NCBI RefSeq assembly: GCF_034676705.1
Contig: NZ_JAUCBS010000013.1
Span: forward strand, 1,964,501 to 2,028,500
Reading direction: 5' to 3'
Length of the DNA stretch: 64,000 bases
DNA from: Gemmobacter sp.
GTDB lineage: Bacteria; Pseudomonadota; Alphaproteobacteria; Rhodobacterales; Rhodobacteraceae
The translations under genes were made by a program, and so were the position numbers. Shown piece after piece: positions 34,551 through 43,455 of the stretch (its first letter is position 1; the number at the start of each line of letters is the position of its first letter). The notes under the pieces are model-generated. The model was not told the origin of the DNA, ran no database searches, and worked only from the letters and a program-made list of their open reading frames with translations.

Positions 34551-36428
34551 ATGCGCCGTCAGGCCGTATCGCTGATCACCCTTGTTGCCGCCGCACCGCT
34601 GGTGCTGGCCGGCGTTACCCATGCCCAGACGGCCGAGCCGGTCGAACTGGATGAAGTCGTCCTGAGCGCCACGCGCACGCCCGAAGCGGCATCGCGCACC
34701 GGCGTGTCGGTTTCGGTCGTCACGGCCGAGGAACTGGACAAGGCCGGCGATCTGCACCTGGCCGATTACCTGGCCCGGCTGCCGGGGATCGGCGTCGTGC
34801 AATCGGGGCCGGCCGGCACCCAGGCCAACCTGCGCATCCGTGGTGCCGAGCCGCGCTATGTGGCGGTCTATGTCGATGGCATCCGGGTGGATGACCCGAC
34901 GGGCATTGCCAGCGAGTTCGACTTTGGCGCCATGTCCACCGCCGATATCGGCCGGATCGAGGTGCTGCGCGGGTCGCAATCGGCGCTGTGGGGCGCATCG
35001 GCCGTGGGCGGGGTGATCAACATCACCAGCCGCAAGGCGCTGCAAGAGGGCCTGAGCCAGGAAGCCGCGATCGAGGGGGGCAGCCACGGCACCCTGGCCG
35101 CGCGCTATGGCCTGGGCTACAAGACCGACAAGGTGGAAACCACCTTCACCCTGTCGCACCGCAAGACCGACGGGTTTTCGGCCTTTGACACCCTGCCGCC
35201 CAACCCCGCGCTGGAAGCCGACGGAATGCAGGCGACGCGGCTGTCGTTCGGCACGCGCTATACGGTCAGCGACAGCTTTGCCTTTGGCGTCAACGGCTTT
35301 GCCCAGACCACCGAACACGATTACGATGGCTGGGGCGCCGATGCGGCCAATACCCAGAAGCGGCGCGAATGGGGCGCGCGGCTGTTCGGCGAATGGGTTG
35401 TGGGCAATTCCACCCATGTGCTGGACGTGACGCGCTATCGCATCTCGCGCGACCAGTTTGCGGCCGGGGCGCCGGCGGGCAGCTTTGACGGGGTGCGCAG
35501 CGGCATCGGCTATCAGGGCACCACCGAGATCTCGCCGGCCTTCACGCTGGTTTATGGCGCCGACAGCAGCAAGGAAACGGCGGTCAACGCCTCGTTGCCC
35601 GGCGGGGGCGGCACGCGGATTTCCGGTGCCTTTGTCCAGGGATTGTTCAAGCCGACCGACACGCTGGATCTGTCGGCCAGCCTGCGGCGCGACCACAATT
35701 CGCGCTTTGGCGGGCATGATAGCGGACGGGTGGCGGTGGCCTGGCAGGCGGCGCCGGGGCTGACGCTGCGTGGCGCGGCCTCGACCGGGTTCCGGGCGCC
35801 GTCGCTGTACGAGCAATACGGCGATCCGACCTGGGGCATCGCCGGCAATGCGGCGGGCCTGACGCCGGAGAAAAGCCGCAGCTTCGAGATTGGCGCGGAT
35901 TATGCGCTGGCGGGCGGCGCCTCGCTGGGGGTGACGCTGTTCCATATCGACGTGGACAATGCGATCACCTATTGCGGCGCCTGGGCCAATGCCTGTGTCA
36001 CGCCGCTGCCGGTGGGGTTCACCAACCTGTATGAAAACCTGCCCGGCCGGTCCAAGCGGCGGGGCCTGGAACTGTCGGGCAGCCTGCCCCTGGGCGCGCG
36101 GGCGGATCTGGCGCTGGCCTATACCTATACCGATGCGCGCAATCCGGCCGGCACCCGGCTGGCCCGCGTGCCGCGCCATGCGCTGGCGCTGACGCTGGAT
36201 GGCAAGCTGTCGGACCGGCTGAGCGGGCAGGTGTCGCTGCGCCATTCGGCGGGGCGGACGGATGTGGCGGATTTCACCGTGGTGAATGCCGGGATCAGCT
36301 ATGATCTGACGGCCGAAACCGCGCTGAGCCTGCGGGTGGAGAACCTGTTCGACACCGCCTATCAGACCGTGCCGGCCTATGGCACGTCGGGCCGGGCGGT
36401 CTATGTGGGGGTGAAGACCAGCTTCTGA
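34551..36428 (+). CDS. btuB: TonB-dependent cobalamin receptor BtuB
   Basis: BtuB imports cobalamin across the outer membrane. The 625-residue protein has a signal peptide (hydrophobic LITLVAAAPLVLAG), a TonB box near DEVVLSAT, a plug domain with LPGIGVVQSG and RIRGAEPRYVAVYVDG, IEVLRGSQSALWG, and a barrel ending in VGVKTSF. The riboswitch upstream fixes cobalamin as the substrate. GAGGATATGCC is the ribosome site. Its stop overlaps the next start by one base. Confidence 0.95.
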   Translation: MRRQAVSLITLVAAAPLVLAGVTHAQTAEPVELDEVVLSATRTPEAASRTGVSVSVVTAEELDKAGDLHLADYLARLPGIGVVQSGPAGTQANLRIRGAEPRYVAVYVDGIRVDDPTGIASEFDFGAMSTADIGRIEVLRGSQSALWGASAVGGVINITSRKALQEGLSQEAAIEGGSHGTLAARYGLGYKTDKVETTFTLSHRKTDGFSAFDTLPPNPALEADGMQATRLSFGTRYTVSDSFAFGVNGFAQTTEHDYDGWGADAANTQKRREWGARLFGEWVVGNSTHVLDVTRYRISRDQFAAGAPAGSFDGVRSGIGYQGTTEISPAFTLVYGADSSKETAVNASLPGGGGTRISGAFVQGLFKPTDTLDLSASLRRDHNSRFGGHDSGRVAVAWQAAPGLTLRGAASTGFRAPSLYEQYGDPTWGIAGNAAGLTPEKSRSFEIGADYALAGGASLGVTLFHIDVDNAITYCGAWANACVTPLPVGFTNLYENLPGRSKRRGLELSGSLPLGARADLALAYTYTDARNPAGTRLARVPRHALALTLDGKLSDRLSGQVSLRHSAGRTDVADFTVVNAGISYDLTAETALSLRVENLFDTAYQTVPAYGTSGRAVYVGVKTSF

Positions 36429-37345
36429 TGCGACAGATGCGGGGGGCAGATGTGGCTGGGGGGGCGCTGCCCCCCGGGGCGCCGGCAGGGCCGGCGCCCA
36501 CCCCCGGGGTATTTTGGAAAAGGCAAAGGGGCAGGGTCGCGCTGGGCCTGATGCTGGGGCTGCTGGCGGGGCCGCTGATGGCGGCGCCGGCGCGGGTGGT
36601 GTCGGTGAACCTGTGCACCGACCAGCTGGCCATGCTGCTGGCGGCACCGGGGCAGCTGGTATCGGTTTCGCATCTGGCGGGCGATCCGCGGTCCTCGGTG
36701 ATGGCGGCAGAGGCGGCGGGCTATGCCGCCAACCGCGGTGGCGCCGAGGAGGTGTTCCTGATGCGGCCCGATCTGGTGCTGGCGGGAACCTATACGGCGC
36801 GCGCCTCGGTCGGGTTGTTGCGGCGGCTGGGGGTGCCGGTGGTGGAACTGCCGCCGGCGAACCGGCTGTCGGACGTGCCGGTGCATCTGCGCGCCGTCGG
36901 TGCCGCGCTGGGGCAGGAGGCGCGGGCCGAGGCACTGGTGGCCGAATTCGCGGCCGGGCTGGAGGCGCTGCGGGCGACCGGGGGCCGGGCAGCGACGGCC
37001 GCGCTCTATTACCCCAACGGCTACACCACCGGGGCGGGGACGCTGGCCGATGACATCCTGGCGGTGACGGGCTTTGCCAATGTCGGCGCCACGGCCGGGC
37101 TGACCGGCGGGGGCAACCTGCCGCTGGAGCGGCTGGTGATGGCGGCGCCGGAACTGGTCGTGACCTCGGCCCCCTATCCCGGTGCATCGCGGTCGGAGGA
37201 GATTTTGCGCCATCCCGCGCTTGGCGCGCTGCGCGACCGGGCGGCGGCGCGGGTGGTCTCGGATGGCGACTGGATTTGCGGCATTCCCCAGATCCTGCGG
37301 GCGGTGGCGGGCATGGCCGATGCCCGCAAGGCGCTGGCGCCATGA
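36428..37345 (+). CDS. btuF: cobalamin ABC transporter substrate-binding protein BtuF
   Basis: BtuF is the periplasmic cobalamin-binding protein. From VVSVNLCTDQLAMLLA onward the protein matches BtuF (binding-fold halves around about 45-160 and 190-300). The only ATGs before the signal-peptide core are at 36428 and 36437, so the first ~35 residues are translated from a dispersed repeat at 36457-36530. The sequence KRQRGR then a hydrophobic stretch ending LMAAPA gives a good signal peptide if translation starts late. ATG 36551 would remove its basic region. The true start is therefore uncertain. It overlaps btuC by four bases. Confidence 0.85.
   Translation: MRQMRGADVAGGALPPGAPAGPAPTPGVFWKRQRGRVALGLMLGLLAGPLMAAPARVVSVNLCTDQLAMLLAAPGQLVSVSHLAGDPRSSVMAAEAAGYAANRGGAEEVFLMRPDLVLAGTYTARASVGLLRRLGVPVVELPPANRLSDVPVHLRAVGAALGQEARAEALVAEFAAGLEALRATGGRAATAALYYPNGYTTGAGTLADDILAVTGFANVGATAGLTGGGNLPLERLVMAAPELVVTSAPYPGASRSEEILRHPALGALRDRAAARVVSDGDWICGIPQILRAVAGMADARKALAP
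36457..36530 (+). repeat. dispersed intergenic repeat, copy 7 (subtype C), inside the btuF frame
   Basis: Hairpin 1 GGGGGGCGCTGCCCCCC; hairpin 2 with 10-bp perfect arms around AGG (about 36477-36499); then CCCCCGGGGTATTTTGGAAA and AGGCAAAGG. It sits just after btuB and remains open in the btuF frame. Confidence 0.85.
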
Positions 37346-38322
37346 GGGTGCTGGCGGGGTTGTCGCTGCTGGTGGCCGTGCTGTTCGCCGCCTCGCTGCT
37401 GATCGGGCCGGCGGCGCTGGGTCTGGGCGATTCGCTGCGGGCACTGGTCGCGGGCGAAGGCGAGGTGGTGGTGCTGGTGATGCGCGAAATCCGCCTGCCG
37501 CGTGCCATGCTGGGGCTGATGGTGGGGGGCGCGCTGGGGCTGGCCGGGGCCGCCATGCAGGGCTATCTGCGCAATCCGCTGGCCGAACCGGGGCTGATCG
37601 GCGTGTCGCCCGCCGCCTCGCTGGGGGCGGTGCTGGCCATGCAGACCGGGCTGGTCGCCGCCTTTGCCCCGGCGCTGCCGCTGGCGGCGCTGGCGGGGGC
37701 GGCGCTGTCGGTGGGGCTGCTGTTCGTGCTGGCGGGGCCGCGGGGAGGGGCGCTGACGCTGATCCTGGCGGGGGTGGCGCTTTCGGCGCTGGCGGGGGCG
37801 CTGACCTCGCTGGTTCTCAGCCTGTCGCCCAATCCCTTTGCGGTGATGGAGATCGTGTTCTGGCTGATGGGTTCGCTGGCCGACCGTTCGATGCTGCATG
37901 TCTGGCTGGCGGCGCCGGTGATGGCGGCGGGGCTGGCGCTGTTGTGGGGCACGGGCCGGGGGCTGGATGCGCTGACGCTGGGCGAGGATGCGGCGGCCGC
38001 GCTGGGGATCCCGCTGGGGCGGCTGCGGGCGCGGGTGGTGCTGGGGGTGGCGGCGCTGGTCGGGGCGGCCACGGCGGTGGCGGGGGCGGTCGGGTTTGTC
38101 GGCCTGGTGGTGCCGCATCTGTTGCGGCCGCTGGTCGGCGGGCGGCCATCGGCGCTGCTGCCGGTGTCGGCGCTTGGCGGGGCGGCGGTGGTGCTGGCGG
38201 CGGATATCGCCACGCGGGTGATCGCGCCCGACCGCGACCTGAAGCTGGGCGTGCTGACCGCCATCGTCGGGGCGCCGTTCTTTTTCCACCTGATCTGGCG
38301 CATGCGGCGGGGGCTGGAATGA
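37342..38322 (+). CDS. btuC: cobalamin ABC transporter permease BtuC
   Basis: BtuC is the inner-membrane permease of the FecCD family. ATG 37342 overlaps the btuF stop; 326 residues with about ten helices. REIRLPRAMLGLMVGGALGL, GYLRNPLAEPGLIGVS and GFVGLVVPHLLRPLVGG (the coupling region that contacts the ATPase) are family signatures. It overlaps btuD by four bases. Confidence 0.94.
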   Translation: MRVLAGLSLLVAVLFAASLLIGPAALGLGDSLRALVAGEGEVVVLVMREIRLPRAMLGLMVGGALGLAGAAMQGYLRNPLAEPGLIGVSPAASLGAVLAMQTGLVAAFAPALPLAALAGAALSVGLLFVLAGPRGGALTLILAGVALSALAGALTSLVLSLSPNPFAVMEIVFWLMGSLADRSMLHVWLAAPVMAAGLALLWGTGRGLDALTLGEDAAAALGIPLGRLRARVVLGVAALVGAATAVAGAVGFVGLVVPHLLRPLVGGRPSALLPVSALGGAAVVLAADIATRVIAPDRDLKLGVLTAIVGAPFFFHLIWRMRRGLE

Positions 38323-39065
38323 GCTTGCTGCGGCTGGAAAATCTGGGCGTCCTGCGCGGCGGCGCGTCGGTGGTGCAGGGCGTTGACCTGGTGGTGAACC
38401 CGGGCGAATTTGTCGGGCTGGTGGGGCCGAACGGGGCCGGCAAGACCACGCTGTTGCGGGCGGCGCTGGGGCTGGTGGCCGCGCGGGGCCGATCCTCGCT
38501 GGCCGGCATGCCGGCGGCCGAACGCGCCCGGCACGCCGCCTTTCTGCCGCAAGCGCGCGAGGTGGCCTGGCCCGTGTCGGTCGAGGTGCTGGTGGCGCTT
38601 GGCCGGGTGCCGCATGGCCGGCGGATGCAGGCGGTCGACCGTGTGGCGGTTGATAGCGCGTTGGCGCGGATGGGGATGGCGCCCTTGCGCGGGCGCAATG
38701 TGCTGGAACTGTCGGGGGGCGAGCTGGCCCGCGCGCTGATCGCCCGCGTGCTGGCGCAGGATACCCCGCTGATCCTGGCGGACGAGCCGGTGGCGGGCCT
38801 TGACCCCGCGCATCAGATCCGCACCATGCAGGTCTTTGCCGGGCTGGCGGCCGAAGGGCGGGGGGTTGTCGCCTCGGTCCACGACCTGGGGCTGGCGGCA
38901 CGGCATTGCACGCGGATCGTGGTGCTGGCAGGGGGCAGGGTGATGGCAGACGGGGCGCCAATGGCGGTGCTGGACGATGCGACGCTGGCCGCGGCCTTTG
39001 GCATCCGGGCGTTCCGGGGGCAGGCCGAGGGGCCGGTGATCCTGCCGGTTTCGGTGATCGGATGA
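38319..39065 (+). CDS. btuD: cobalamin ABC transporter ATP-binding protein BtuD
   Basis: The ATPase of the cobalamin importer has Walker A GPNGAGKTTLL at about 38-48, the Q-loop near FLPQAREVAWP, signature LSGGELARALIARVLAQ, Walker B LILADEPVAGLD and the H-loop SVHDLGLAARH. The 248-residue length is typical. Both ends overlap neighbours by four bases (btuC and cbiZ), so the five genes form a tightly coupled operon. Confidence 0.94.
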   Translation: MSLLRLENLGVLRGGASVVQGVDLVVNPGEFVGLVGPNGAGKTTLLRAALGLVAARGRSSLAGMPAAERARHAAFLPQAREVAWPVSVEVLVALGRVPHGRRMQAVDRVAVDSALARMGMAPLRGRNVLELSGGELARALIARVLAQDTPLILADEPVAGLDPAHQIRTMQVFAGLAAEGRGVVASVHDLGLAARHCTRIVVLAGGRVMADGAPMAVLDDATLAAAFGIRAFRGQAEGPVILPVSVIG

Positions 39066-39727
39066 TCACCGTCACGCTGGACCGCCCGTGGCTTGCGGCA
39101 CAGTTGCCCCGGCCGATGCGCGCCATCAGCTGGGCGCCGGTGGGCGGCGGCACCACCACCACCGACCGCGTGCTGTGGCGCGAGGTCAGGAACGCCGATC
39201 TGACGCCCGAGTTCGATGCCCAGGGCTGGTTCGCCGGCCAGATGGCGCAGCGCGCGCCGGGGGCAGTGGGCATGATGACCTCGCGCGATATCGGCCGCTG
39301 GTCCGAAGCCCGGGCCGAGGTCGAGGGGATCCGGGCCCATGCCGTGGCCACCCTGGGCCTGTCCAATGCCGAAGCGGTGGGCAGCCGGCTGCCCTGGCAT
39401 CCGGCGGATTATGGCACCATCAACCTGCTGGTCGCGCTGGACTGCGGCCTGACCGAACCCGCGCAACTTGAGGCGATCAGCATTGCCGTGCAGGCCCGGA
39501 CGGTGGCCGTGATGGGGGCGGGGTTGCAGCTGGCCACGGGCCTTGCCACCGGAACCGGCACCGATTGCGTGGTGCTGGCCTGCGATCCGGGGCCGGTGCC
39601 GCACGCCGGCCTGCATACGGCGGTGGGCGAGGCGGTGGGCGCCGCCGCCCGTGCCGCCATTGCGGCCGGGGTGGCCGACTGGCTGGCCTGGGCGGAAGAA
39701 AAGCGGCGGCGCAAGGGGCAGGGCTAG
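39062..39727 (+). CDS. cbiZ: adenosylcobinamide amidohydrolase CbiZ
   Basis: CbiZ cuts the aminopropanol linker of adenosylcobinamide or pseudocobalamin to release adenosylcobyric acid, so foreign corrinoids can be rebuilt as cobalamin; this role is established in Rhodobacter sphaeroides. The 221 residues contain NADLTPEFDAQGWF, GMMTSRDIGRW, and the conserved ATGTGTDCVVLA near the C-terminus. The ATG at 39062 overlaps the btuD stop. Presence in the B12-controlled operon ties import to remodelling. Confidence 0.92.
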   Translation: MITVTLDRPWLAAQLPRPMRAISWAPVGGGTTTTDRVLWREVRNADLTPEFDAQGWFAGQMAQRAPGAVGMMTSRDIGRWSEARAEVEGIRAHAVATLGLSNAEAVGSRLPWHPADYGTINLLVALDCGLTEPAQLEAISIAVQARTVAVMGAGLQLATGLATGTGTDCVVLACDPGPVPHAGLHTAVGEAVGAAARAAIAAGVADWLAWAEEKRRRKGQG

Positions 39728-39735
39728 GCCCCCGC

Positions 39736-41028
39736 TCAGGCCCCCGCGCCTTCGCCGGTGATCGAGGGTTCGCGCCGCGCCGCGCAATCCTCGTGCGGGC
39801 AGATCCGGCACGATGTGCCGATGGCCCGGCCCGGCGGGCCATCGCCCCGGGCCGGCACCAGCAGCATGTAGGCCCGCAGCACCCCCGGCCCGGCAAAGCC
39901 CTGCGGATGGTCGATCCGGCCCCAGGCCCAGCTGTCGAACGCGCTGGCCAGCCGCCCGGCCATGGCGACGCGGCCCTGCACGGGCTGGCCGGGGCGGCTC
40001 AGCGCCTCGTACAGCGGCCACAGCGGGCAGGCGGCGCCAAAGCGGGGCAGGGCAAAGCCGGGCAACGGCTTGCGGAACACCAGCGTGCCGGACCCGTCGC
40101 AGACCACCAGCCCGATCTGCCCCGCCTCGGGCGGCAGGGTGGCCAGCCGGCGGAACACCCGGGCCGGATCGGCGCCGAACCGCCCGGCCAGCCGCCCGGG
40201 ATCGGGACCATCGCGGCGCAGCGCGGCCAGAAAGGGCGCCAGCGGCAGGGCCCGGGCATCCTGCGCATAGCCCTCCAGCCAGTCGCGCGCCATCTGCCGC
40301 GCCGCCCGGCTGGCCAGTTCCGTGATGCTGTCGGCCAGCGCGCCCGGATCGCCCCCCGCCTCCAGCGCCGGCAGGTGCCAGCCCTGCGCCGCCAGCCAGC
40401 TTTCCAGCTCTTCCTGCGGCGAGGCGATGCCGGTTTCCTGCGCTGCCACCCCGTCCAGATAACCCACCAGCGCCTCGGCCCCGTTGGCCAGCCGGGCAGT
40501 ATCCTCGGCCAGGTTGCGTTCGAACCGGGCGCGCCATTCGGGTTCGATATCGGCGGTATCGGCCAGGATGGCGGCGGTGGACCGGACCGAGGTCGCGGCC
40601 GACAACAGTTCATGCAGCCCGGCCGACAGATGCGGATCCTGGCTCATCCGGTCGCTCAGCGCCTCGACCGCCTGTTCCAGCTGGCGGATGCGGCGGTTCT
40701 GCGCGGCCACCAGCGCGGCCCAGCCGGGATAGCGGCCGGCAAATTCCTCGGCCCGGTCCAGCTCTGCCGCCACGCCGCCTGCTGCGGCTGCCTCGCGCAG
40801 CGCGGCGCCGGTATCGGCCTCGTCCACGCCGGCCAGCGCCTCGGGCGTCATGTCCAGCGCGGCGGCGATGCGGCCCAGCACATCGCCGGCCACCCGGCGG
40901 CGGTTGTGCTCGATCAGGTTGAGGTAGCTGGCCGAAACGCCGGCCGCCCGCGCAAGCTCGGCCTGCCGCAGCCCGCTGCGGGCGCGGTGTTCGCGGATGC
41001 GGGTGCCGGTCAGCGCGTTCAGCGACAT
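39736..41028 (-). CDS. XRE-family / short-chain fatty acyl regulator (ScfR-type)
   Basis: The 430-residue protein has an N-terminal XRE helix-turn-helix (LRQAELARAAGVSASYLNLIEHNRR at about 20-44), a middle helical region and the C-terminal domain of the ScfR/PccR/RamB type, ending in a cysteine cluster TSCRICPHEDCAARREP. Members such as R. sphaeroides PccR control propionyl-CoA or acetate pathways. GGAAGGACACC is the ribosome site. It is divergent from hisB. The regulated genes are not obvious here. Confidence 0.85.
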   Translation of the reverse strand: MSLNALTGTRIREHRARSGLRQAELARAAGVSASYLNLIEHNRRRVAGDVLGRIAAALDMTPEALAGVDEADTGAALREAAAAGGVAAELDRAEEFAGRYPGWAALVAAQNRRIRQLEQAVEALSDRMSQDPHLSAGLHELLSAATSVRSTAAILADTADIEPEWRARFERNLAEDTARLANGAEALVGYLDGVAAQETGIASPQEELESWLAAQGWHLPALEAGGDPGALADSITELASRAARQMARDWLEGYAQDARALPLAPFLAALRRDGPDPGRLAGRFGADPARVFRRLATLPPEAGQIGLVVCDGSGTLVFRKPLPGFALPRFGAACPLWPLYEALSRPGQPVQGRVAMAGRLASAFDSWAWGRIDHPQGFAGPGVLRAYMLLVPARGDGPPGRAIGTSCRICPHEDCAARREPSITGEGAGA

Positions 41029-41143
41029 CGGTGTCCTTCCTTGCCCGGCCACCATAGGGGCAATCGCCGGGCCAGTCACGCAGGCCCTTGGCCTGCGCCC
41101 CCCCCGCGCCTATAAGACCCCCGACCAGCCCAAGGAGCCGCCC

Positions 41144-41731
41144 ATGCGCGAGGCCGCGATCACCCGCACCACCGCCGAAACCGACATCTCGGTCCGCGTG
41201 AACCTGGATGGCACCGGGCAGTATGCCATGGCGACGGGCGTCGGCTTCTTTGACCACATGCTGGATCAGCTGGCGCGCCATTCGCTGATCGACATCGCGC
41301 TGTCCTGCACGGGCGACCTGCATATCGACGATCACCACACGGTCGAGGATTGCGGCATCGCGCTTGGCCAGGCGCTGACCCGCGCGCTTGGCGACAAGCG
41401 GGGGATCCGCCGCTATGGCGAATGCACCCTGCCGATGGATGATGCCCGGGTGCAGGCTGCGCTGGATCTGTCGGGGCGCCCTTTCCTCGTGTGGGACGTG
41501 ACATTCCCGACGCAGAAGATCGGCAGCTTCGATACCGAACTGGTGCGCGAATTCTTCCAGGCGCTGGCCACGCATGGCGGCATCACCCTGCATGTGACGC
41601 AATATGCCGGCCTCAACAGCCACCACATTGCCGAAGCCGCGTTCAAGGCCGTGGCGCGCGCCCTGCGCGATGCGGTGGAAACCGACCCGCGCAAGGCCGA
41701 TGCCATCCCCTCGACCAAGGGCATGCTCTAG
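41144..41731 (+). CDS. hisB: imidazoleglycerol-phosphate dehydratase HisB
   Basis: HisB dehydrates imidazole glycerol phosphate in histidine synthesis using manganese. The monofunctional 195-residue form is present. Metal-binding blocks FFDHMLDQLARH, HHTVEDCGIALG, and NSHHIAEAAFKA are intact. CAAGGAGCC precedes the ATG. It is followed by a repeat copy and hisH. Confidence 0.96.
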   Translation: MREAAITRTTAETDISVRVNLDGTGQYAMATGVGFFDHMLDQLARHSLIDIALSCTGDLHIDDHHTVEDCGIALGQALTRALGDKRGIRRYGECTLPMDDARVQAALDLSGRPFLVWDVTFPTQKIGSFDTELVREFFQALATHGGITLHVTQYAGLNSHHIAEAAFKAVARALRDAVETDPRKADAIPSTKGML

Positions 41732-41733
41732 GG

Positions 41734-41795
41734 CTTTGCCTTTTTCCAAATACCCCCCCGCCGGAGGCGTCCGCACCTGCCGCCGGGACCGGCGC
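41734..41795 (-). repeat. dispersed intergenic repeat, copy 8 (subtype C)
   Basis: On the minus strand a CGGA-CGCC-TCCG hairpin precedes GGGGGGGTATTTGGAAAAAG and GCAAAGC. It lies between hisB and hisH. Confidence 0.75.
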
Positions 41796-41809
41796 CGAAA
41801 GGATACGCC

Positions 41810-42448
41810 ATGCTGACCGTCCTCGTCGATTACGACAGCGGCAACCTGCATTCCGCCGAAAAGGCCTTCCAGCGCATGGCGGCCGAAACCGGGGCAGGGG
41901 ATGTGCTGGTCTCCTCGCGCCCCGAGGATGTGGCCCGCGCCACCCGCATCGTGCTGCCGGGCGACGGGGCCTTTCCGGCCTGTCGCCAGGCGCTGTCGGA
42001 CCATGCCGGCCTGTTCGAGGCGATCGACGAAGGCGTGACCCGGCGCGGCGTGCCGTTCCTTGGTATCTGCGTCGGCATGCAGATGCTGGCGACCCGCGGC
42101 CTGGAATACCGCGAGACGGCGGGCTTTGGCTGGATCGGCGGCGAGGTGGCGCGGATCGCCCCGGCCGATCCGGCGTTCAAGGTGCCGCATATGGGCTGGA
42201 ACGATCTGGTCATCGACCATCCCCACCCGGTGCTGGCGGGCATCGCCACCGGCGACCACGCGTATTTCGTGCATTCCTATGCCATGCGGGTGACCGATCC
42301 GGGCCAGTTGCTGGCCCATGTCGATTATGCCGGGCCGGTGACCGCCATCGTCGGGCGTGACAACATTGTCGGCACCCAGTTCCACCCGGAAAAATCCCAG
42401 GCCACCGGGCTGCGGCTGATCGCGAATTTCCTGCGCTGGCGGCCCTGA
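41810..42448 (+). CDS. hisH: imidazole glycerol phosphate synthase glutaminase subunit HisH
   Basis: HisH releases ammonia from glutamine for HisF. The 212-residue class I amidotransferase has the nucleophile Cys in LGICVGMQML, GWNDL, YFVHSYAM, and the catalytic His-x-Glu in TQFHPEKSQ. GAAAGGATACGCC is the ribosome site. Its partner hisF is not in this window. Confidence 0.95.
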   Translation: MLTVLVDYDSGNLHSAEKAFQRMAAETGAGDVLVSSRPEDVARATRIVLPGDGAFPACRQALSDHAGLFEAIDEGVTRRGVPFLGICVGMQMLATRGLEYRETAGFGWIGGEVARIAPADPAFKVPHMGWNDLVIDHPHPVLAGIATGDHAYFVHSYAMRVTDPGQLLAHVDYAGPVTAIVGRDNIVGTQFHPEKSQATGLRLIANFLRWRP

Positions 42449-42450
42449 CC

Positions 42451-42502
42451 GGCGTCGGATGCGCTCCGCGCGGGGGGTATTTGGGGCAAGATGATGGGGC
42501 AG
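42451..42502 (+). repeat. dispersed intergenic repeat, copy 9 (subtype B)
   Basis: CGGATGCGCTCCG forms a small hairpin before CGGGGGGTATTTGGGGCAAG and ATGATGGGGC. It fills the space between the converging hisH and DMT transporter genes. Confidence 0.78.
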
Positions 42503-42506
42503 GCGC

Positions 42507-43379
42507 TTAGTTGCGCCGGCGGGCCAGTTCGATCAGGCCAAGCCCCGCCGCGATCAGCGCCATGCCCATCAGGTGATGCGGCTGCGGTAGCGTGCCGGTC
42601 AGCGCGGCCGACATGGCCAGCGCGCTGATCGGGATCAGGAAGGTCACCAGCGACAGCGCCACCGCGCCGGCCGAGGCGGCGATGCGGAAATAGATCAGAT
42701 AGGCCAGCGCGGTGGACAGCACCGCCACCCCCGCCAGCGCGCCCCAGGCGCCCGGGCTGGGCAGCGCCAGCGTCCAGGGCCGGTCGATCAGCAGCGCCAG
42801 CGGCGCCAGCATCAGGGCCGAGGCGGTGATCTGGCCAAAGGCCGCCTGCAAGGGCTGCACCCCCAGCGTGCGGAACCTTTGCGCCCAGACAGCCGACAGC
42901 CCATAGGACATTGCGGCGGCCAGGCAACAGCCGATGGCCAGCCGGGTGCCCGCCGTCGCACCGGCGCCCATCATCAGCGCGACGCCGCCGAAGCCGGCCG
43001 CCACCCCGGCCAGCCGCAGGGCGCCCAGCGGCGTGCCGCTGAAGATGCGCAGCGCCAGCAGGGTGAACAGCGGCGTGGTCGCGTTCAGGATGGCGGCAAG
43101 CCCGGCCGAGATGCCGCCCTGCGCGATGGCGAACAGGGTAAAGGGGATCAGGTTGTTCAGCACCCCCATCACCGCCAGCGTCCGCCACACCTGCAGCCCG
43201 CGCGGCCAGCGGGCGCCCGACCCGGCCAGCACCGCCGCCAGCACCAGCGCCCCCAGCGCCACCCGGCCAAGCACGATGGTCAGCGGTGGCAGTTCCGCCA
43301 CCAGCCGTTCCACGAACAGGAACGACCCGCCCCACAGGCAGGACAGAAGGATCAGGCGGGCCCAGTCGCTGCGGCTCAT
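42507..43379 (-). CDS. EamA/DMT-family transporter
   Basis: The 290-residue protein has ten hydrophobic helices in two EamA repeats (starting at about residue 10 with LSCLWGGSFLFVERL and at about 150), typical of drug/metabolite exporters in the inner membrane. The C-terminus is basic (ELARRRN), a common end for the family. The substrate is unknown. It is the only minus-strand gene between hisH and DUF2147 besides the latter, about 75 bp away. Confidence 0.88.
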   Translation of the reverse strand: MSRSDWARLILLSCLWGGSFLFVERLVAELPPLTIVLGRVALGALVLAAVLAGSGARWPRGLQVWRTLAVMGVLNNLIPFTLFAIAQGGISAGLAAILNATTPLFTLLALRIFSGTPLGALRLAGVAAGFGGVALMMGAGATAGTRLAIGCCLAAAMSYGLSAVWAQRFRTLGVQPLQAAFGQITASALMLAPLALLIDRPWTLALPSPGAWGALAGVAVLSTALAYLIYFRIAASAGAVALSLVTFLIPISALAMSAALTGTLPQPHHLMGMALIAAGLGLIELARRRN

Positions 43380-43455
43380 GTCGGTCTCCGGTCGTGATGC
43401 GCAGGCCGGTGGTGCCAGCCCGCGCCTCTCCGGGCGACCCGGAAGCTGCGCTTTG

